Source of the DNA: Moraxellaceae bacterium
GTDB lineage: Bacteria > Pseudomonadota > Gammaproteobacteria > Pseudomonadales > Moraxellaceae
DNA length: 64,000 nucleotides
Reading direction: 5' to 3'
Assembly: GCA_030680295.1 (NCBI GenBank)
Contig: JAUXVU010000033.1
Coordinates: 1-64,000 of the forward strand
The notes beneath the pieces are model-generated. The model saw nothing but the letters and a program-made list of their open reading frames with translations. It ran no database searches and was not told the origin of the DNA. A program made the position numbers and the translations under genes. Below are positions 59,750 to 64,000 of the stretch, in pieces (positions within the stretch are counted from its first letter, which is position 1; each line of letters opens with the position of its first letter).

Positions 59750-60574
59750 TTAATCAAGACGATGATGCAGCACAGGCATAGACTGACGCAAAGCGTCTTG
59801 GGCGGACAAACTCCAATCTGCATACACCAAGCCCGGCCCCTCTAACTCTCGCTGAATTAATACCTGCCCCCAAGCATCAATGATTTGACTATGCCCCCAC
59901 GTTTGGCGCTCGGGGCTGTGCCAACCACTTTGTCCTGCGCCTATCACTAAGCATTGATTTTCAATTGCCCGAGCTTTTAGCAAAGTCTGCCAATGGGCCT
60001 GCCCTGTTTTGGCAGTAAAAGCCGCTGGCACGGCCAATAACTGAGCGCCCATTCGCGCATAAGCTCTAGCTTGCTCAGGAAAACGAATGTCATAACACGT
60101 TAAAACACCTAAGCCACCCCAGGGGGTATCCAACAATGCCAGCTCCTGACCCGGCTCAAACCTTGCAGACTCTTGATAGCGACCTTGTGCATCACCCACG
60201 TTGGCATCGAATAAATGACGTTTGTCATAGCGCCCAACCAGCTCTCCACGATCCGAGAACAACAAGCTAGCACTACGAAATCGGCCATCGCTAATTGAGC
60301 TGCCATCAGGCCGATAAGAGAGCGGTAAAGTCCCCGCCAAGACATACAAGCCATGAACCGCCGCCTGCTGCGACAACCACGTTATTATTTCTTCACTTTG
60401 GGACGCAACGGACTTCATCGCTATTGGTGAAAAAGCTGCCATATTTTCTGGCAGCACCAGCAGCTTAACTTGTGCAGACTTAGCCTCAGCTAAACCTTGC
60501 AAAATATTGGACTGATTGGTTGGCCAAGAGTCGCCACTGGTCATTTGCCATGCACCCACACGTACTGACGTCAT
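59750..60574 (-). CDS. Carbon-nitrogen hydrolase (nitrilase, Nit family)
   Basis: A 274-residue Nit-type amidase. The triad is E43 (LLVLPENMAAF), K118 (RYDKRHLFDANVG) and C160 (LTCYDIRFPE). This looks like the Nit1/NitA branch, some members of which hydrolyse deaminated glutathione; that substrate is a guess here. It overlaps yhdP (ATGA), the same pairing as in Pseudomonas. Confidence 0.87.
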   Translation of the reverse strand: MTSVRVGAWQMTSGDSWPTNQSNILQGLAEAKSAQVKLLVLPENMAAFSPIAMKSVASQSEEIITWLSQQAAVHGLYVLAGTLPLSYRPDGSSISDGRFRSASLLFSDRGELVGRYDKRHLFDANVGDAQGRYQESARFEPGQELALLDTPWGGLGVLTCYDIRFPEQARAYARMGAQLLAVPAAFTAKTGQAHWQTLLKARAIENQCLVIGAGQSGWHSPERQTWGHSQIIDAWGQVLIQRELEGPGLVYADWSLSAQDALRQSMPVLHHRLD

Positions 60575-63500
60575 GGGCTCACCGCATCTAATACCCCTTC
60601 TGCTAAAGGACCTTCCAAGCGCTCATCATCAAGCTTTAAATCACTCCAAGGACCGCTAACGCGATAACGCAAAGAAGTCACTTTGGATAATTGCTTATCA
60701 AGAAGGAAATCAGCTGCCACCAAAGCGCCCCCCACAACAGGACCAGCTAAAAATCCAGCCACCAAAGGCACTGCACTGCTCACCGGCACATCCACACGCA
60801 GGTCCTGCTCTAATGTTTGACGATTTAAATCAACCCAACCCTTGCCTCGAACATTCACCGTAGGACCTTCTAAAACAAAGCTTGCCGGATTTGCTACCCC
60901 ACTATTGAGCTCACCTTGCAGACTAATACGGTCATAATTTAGGCCTTTTTTGGTTACGTCAGTAAAGTCCAGCTTCAAGCGGCGCATTAAGTTACCGGCA
61001 TTTAATAGGCCAAAACCTCGCGTTAATAAATTTATGCCTCCGGCTTCTTTTAAGCGCCCCTTACTAAGCTCGGCTGTAAACTTACCTTTAATACGGTTAA
61101 GCGCCCAATCCTCGGGATGGCCCGGCCATTGAACAGAGATATCCGCTTTGGCAGCATCTGACTCTATAAACGCAGGCACGCCAAATTGCGCCAACACTTT
61201 GCCAATATCACCACCCTGCAACTGACCTTGCAAACGTGTTGTTACCGCACCCCGATCTCGCCAGAACATGTTGCCGACAAAGCCAGTGGAGCCGACACGA
61301 ACACTGATAGGATCAGCCTGCCAATTATTGCCCTCACGGCTAATCATCGCCGCACCATTTAGTGTCGGCAGAGCGGGTAATGAGCGCAACTTGGCACCTT
61401 GCAAACGTAGCTGCCAACCCTTGTCTTTGGCGTGCTCTACCTCAACATTCAGGTCATCAACCCATTGCTGTCCAACTAGCACTTCATTTGCACTAATTTG
61501 CATTTTATTAAAAGGCAAACCTCTGTTTGCACTCGCTTCCTGTGACTGAATATAGTCATACCAAGTGTTCACATTTAAGCGATTGGTATCGACTAATAGC
61601 ACAAAGCCTTCCGCTACTTCACGCGGCGCAGCACGACCGACTGCCACCATCACACTACGTAATTCGTCGTCACGCCAACGAAGGCGCGCCTGTGCGATAT
61701 CACCCACACTTAAGCGAGCCACATCAGTACTACCTCCTAAACGACTTTGGTAGCGTAGCGGTAATACTGCTTGCCGTGCTTTAGTCAACGGCTCAGGCGC
61801 TTTACTTGCAATACCACGCAAATCAGAACGCACATCAATTTCACTAGCTCCACCACCCAATGGAATGCTGATATCTGCCACATAGCTAGAGGACCCAGCT
61901 AAATGCGCATTTAACGGCAGCTTTAGCCAGTTAGATAGCGTCAACACATCGGCGCTACCACGTATATTAATTTGCTGATGAGCCCACTGCCCACGGCGCG
62001 AACTCCCTACCAAAGTCAGCGTTGTTTCCTGCCCTAATAGCTGCCCCACTAAACCAGACGCCGACAGTCCAGTTTCACTATTAAAGCTCACTACACCAGA
62101 GACATTACTGTACTGCAATCGCTGCTTAGGTAGACCAACCGTAGCACCCTGTAACGTTGCATCAACCTGCACTTGCGGATTAGGACTAGCCAAAGGAATT
62201 GTCAGCGCTAAGCTCGCCTTACTTGGCCCTTCTAGCGATATGATTTTGGCTAACCCTGCAGTAGTTTTCGCCAACGGTGAATCTGCTAACAAACGCTGTA
62301 GATCCGTTAAATTCATGTCTAGCTGTGTATTGATCTGAAGTACCGACTTCGCCAAATCAGGAATTTCAGCACGTAACTCTGATGCTTTGGCAGACATAAT
62401 ATTTGCACTGGTACCCGTTACGGTTAATGCACGCCCACGAATAGAAACATTACCATTTAGTCCATTAACTGCTGGCCAACCACTGACATAATCAAGCGAC
62501 GCACTACGCACCGGCAATGACATTTCAAATTGACCAGGCAATTTGGCATACGGACCAATCTCTCCGCTATAAATAAAGTCACCGTTAGTCACTTCACCCG
62601 CCTTTAAAGCGCCTTGTAGCCAAGCAAGCGTGCCGTCACCGGCCTGTGGCCACGGGACATAACGGTAACCCTGGTTAATTTGCGCATTATTGAGCCTAGC
62701 CAGTAGATCAATTCGCGAAGGCAAAGCCGAATTGGTTGATAGACGAACACTGAACTGAGCATGACCTTTGGCATGAGCATTTGCCACTTGCAACACGCCT
62801 GAATCGATATGCCATCCATTAGCCTCCTGAAACCAGCGTAATCCGCCACTTAAGGCATTAATTGCAATCGGCTCACGAAAAACCGTATGCAAATCCACTT
62901 CAGCGCGCGCAGTATCAAGATAACCAATGCCTTTTTCTGGCGTCGCATCAAACCAGCCGGCCAAGCCCTGAACTGCAGGTGTTTTTGTCGTTTTATTTAG
63001 TGCTAATGCTTTGAACTCGGCTGATACCTGTCGCCACTGCCAGTTACTTTCCTCATCTTTTTTCAAAAATAAGCGCAGACGAGGCACCATCCCTTTGGGT
63101 TGTAAAGTCTTTAGCTCATTAACAATGTCTTTTGGCAGTACGCTATATGGCATCACAAGTGCTACTAGGTTCTCCAGTCGCATTTGCGCTAAAGCAAGCT
63201 CTAAACCATCTGTTTGTTGTCGCAAAACAACCCGACGCAGAGGCATTGCTTGCTCGTTTATCAAACCCGAAAGTTTGTCTGCCTGAATGCTCCATAGCGA
63301 TGCTTCACGCTGCCCCTTCAATACGCCAGAGACATCGCTTAAGGCAAAGCGACCATATTCGGGCACCTCAAACACAGCTGAGGCTTTAGCCAAAATCACA
63401 CTCACGTCAGGTAGCTTTCCGCGCTCAGCATTCAGCCACACCATCGCAGCACCCGACAGCTGTTGAGCCCGCCATGGTTCCGGCAGTAATACCTGCCATA

Positions 63501-64000
63501 CCTGCCAATCGGATAACTCGGCAATATCAAGATAGGCTTGCCAATGCTGATTACGCCAAACAAGCGGATCACCATCCACTTGAAAAATTAAACGTTGCTG
63601 TGTAACTGAATCACCTATGCGAAACTCAGCCATCATTCGGTAGTCATTTGGCAAACTTTGTTGCTGGATTTTAATGTTTGATATGCGCTGAGGTAACTGA
63701 GCCTCAAGCTCCCAAAACAACTGACTATTCGTTAAACCAATTATTGGTTGCTTAAGTAGCCAACGTAGATTGTTCTCAACATTTTCGCTATCACTGCGCT
63801 TAAGATGAGCAAATTCTTTGACACTGACCTTCCCACTTGCATCTTGCATCAAGGTCAAACTCAACCCTTCTACCGCAATCGCCAAACGCGGACTAAAACT
63901 ACGCAAGCTTGCCAACCAGTTAGGCTGCACTGACACTTTAGGAATGGTTAATAAAACATGGGTGGGGTCATCTGGATGGAATAGCTCAATATCTGTGGCC
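60571..64000 (-). CDS. yhdP: YhdP family AsmA-like envelope protein (5' part outside window)
   Basis: The open frame continues to the right edge without a stop (1142 residues visible), so the N-terminal membrane anchor lies outside the window; a GTG at 63936 is internal, not a start. YhdP belongs to the AsmA-like/TamB-like group forming long beta-groove bridges for phospholipid transport to the outer membrane. The C-terminal AsmA-like region (about 900-1100 of the visible part) has LSKGRLKEAGGINLLTRGFGLLNAGNLMRRLKLDFTDVTKKGLNYDRI and the YhdP-specific GKGWVDLNRQTLEQDLRVDVPVSSAVPLVAGFLAGPVVGGALV, followed by a short tail. Confidence 0.9.
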   Translation of the reverse strand, partial: ATDIELFHPDDPTHVLLTIPKVSVQPNWLASLRSFSPRLAIAVEGLSLTLMQDASGKVSVKEFAHLKRSDSENVENNLRWLLKQPIIGLTNSQLFWELEAQLPQRISNIKIQQQSLPNDYRMMAEFRIGDSVTQQRLIFQVDGDPLVWRNQHWQAYLDIAELSDWQVWQVLLPEPWRAQQLSGAAMVWLNAERGKLPDVSVILAKASAVFEVPEYGRFALSDVSGVLKGQREASLWSIQADKLSGLINEQAMPLRRVVLRQQTDGLELALAQMRLENLVALVMPYSVLPKDIVNELKTLQPKGMVPRLRLFLKKDEESNWQWRQVSAEFKALALNKTTKTPAVQGLAGWFDATPEKGIGYLDTARAEVDLHTVFREPIAINALSGGLRWFQEANGWHIDSGVLQVANAHAKGHAQFSVRLSTNSALPSRIDLLARLNNAQINQGYRYVPWPQAGDGTLAWLQGALKAGEVTNGDFIYSGEIGPYAKLPGQFEMSLPVRSASLDYVSGWPAVNGLNGNVSIRGRALTVTGTSANIMSAKASELRAEIPDLAKSVLQINTQLDMNLTDLQRLLADSPLAKTTAGLAKIISLEGPSKASLALTIPLASPNPQVQVDATLQGATVGLPKQRLQYSNVSGVVSFNSETGLSASGLVGQLLGQETTLTLVGSSRRGQWAHQQINIRGSADVLTLSNWLKLPLNAHLAGSSSYVADISIPLGGGASEIDVRSDLRGIASKAPEPLTKARQAVLPLRYQSRLGGSTDVARLSVGDIAQARLRWRDDELRSVMVAVGRAAPREVAEGFVLLVDTNRLNVNTWYDYIQSQEASANRGLPFNKMQISANEVLVGQQWVDDLNVEVEHAKDKGWQLRLQGAKLRSLPALPTLNGAAMISREGNNWQADPISVRVGSTGFVGNMFWRDRGAVTTRLQGQLQGGDIGKVLAQFGVPAFIESDAAKADISVQWPGHPEDWALNRIKGKFTAELSKGRLKEAGGINLLTRGFGLLNAGNLMRRLKLDFTDVTKKGLNYDRISLQGELNSGVANPASFVLEGPTVNVRGKGWVDLNRQTLEQDLRVDVPVSSAVPLVAGFLAGPVVGGALVAADFLLDKQLSKVTSLRYRVSGPWSDLKLDDERLEGPLAEGVLDAVSP

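Noticed and set aside
63934-63936. GTG at 63936 as the start of YhdP
   Set aside because: The frame stays open to the window edge and the expected N-terminal membrane anchor is missing, so the gene begins outside.

Overview
The window looks like chromosomal core DNA of a gammaproteobacterium of the Pseudomonadales type. Gene order follows three blocks I recall from Pseudomonas aeruginosa: pssA-ilvC-ilvH-ilvI; clpB-pgeF-rluD-bamD ... thiO-minor pilins-ispH-fkpB-lspA-ileS-ribF-murJ-rpsT-proB-obgE-rpmA-rplU-ispB; and algW-hisC-hisD-hisG-murA-ibaG-mlaBCDEF / kdsD-kdsC-lptC-lptA-lptB-rpoN-hpf-rapZ-ptsO-yjgA-nitrilase-yhdP. The GC content looks moderate (near 50%), and several Pseudomonas neighbours are missing or replaced. 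This would fit a Moraxellaceae-like relative better than Pseudomonas itself, but that placement is inference.

Layout. 1-154: a promoter almost identical to E. coli rrn P1 fires leftward out of the window, so a ribosomal RNA operon probably lies just outside. 155-4638: phosphatidylserine synthase and the branched-chain amino acid genes ilvIHC, with a structured leader in front of ilvI. 4639-10432: the ClpB disaggregase with a sigma-32-like promoter, a flavodoxin, PgeF, RluD and the outer-membrane assembly lipoprotein BamD. 10454-16319: genes standing where pilS-pilR would be expected: a MpaB/DUF2236 oxygenase-like protein, a divergent PilY1-like protein, NAD synthetase and a PP0621-type zinc protein. 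16304-19599: thiO and four minor pilins. 19661-31565: isoprenoid, lipoprotein, tRNA-charging, flavin, peptidoglycan-flippase and ribosomal genes, with an Anr/FNR-type regulator beside a small membrane protein gene that carries an FNR box. 31816-34830: ispB and a Gcr-type membrane protein. 34851-42866: an accessory-looking stretch with a nitroreductase, SrkA, LpxO, DUF2058, two paralogous proteins of unknown function, a tandem glutaredoxin/GST-like protein, an NlpC/P60 hydrolase and pdxH. 42871-49454: Nif3, AlgW, hisCDG, murA, ibaG. 49454-57431: the Mla phospholipid transporter facing the Kdo/Lpt lipopolysaccharide genes and rpoN. 57645-64000: hpf, rapZ, NPr, yjgA, a nitrilase and the 3' part of yhdP, which runs off the right edge.

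A large share of the genes serves the cell envelope: phospholipid synthesis, BamD, LspA, MurJ, MurA, IspB/IspH, LpxO, KdsCD, LptABC, MlaBCDEF, AlgW and YhdP. The most interesting unexplained items are the paralogue pair at 38617-39660 and 41206-42228, the Anr box with its small membrane protein, the loss of ptsN (and of pilSR, tldD and pmbA) from conserved positions, and the ilvI leader. No CRISPR array, insertion sequence, prophage or tRNA gene was seen.
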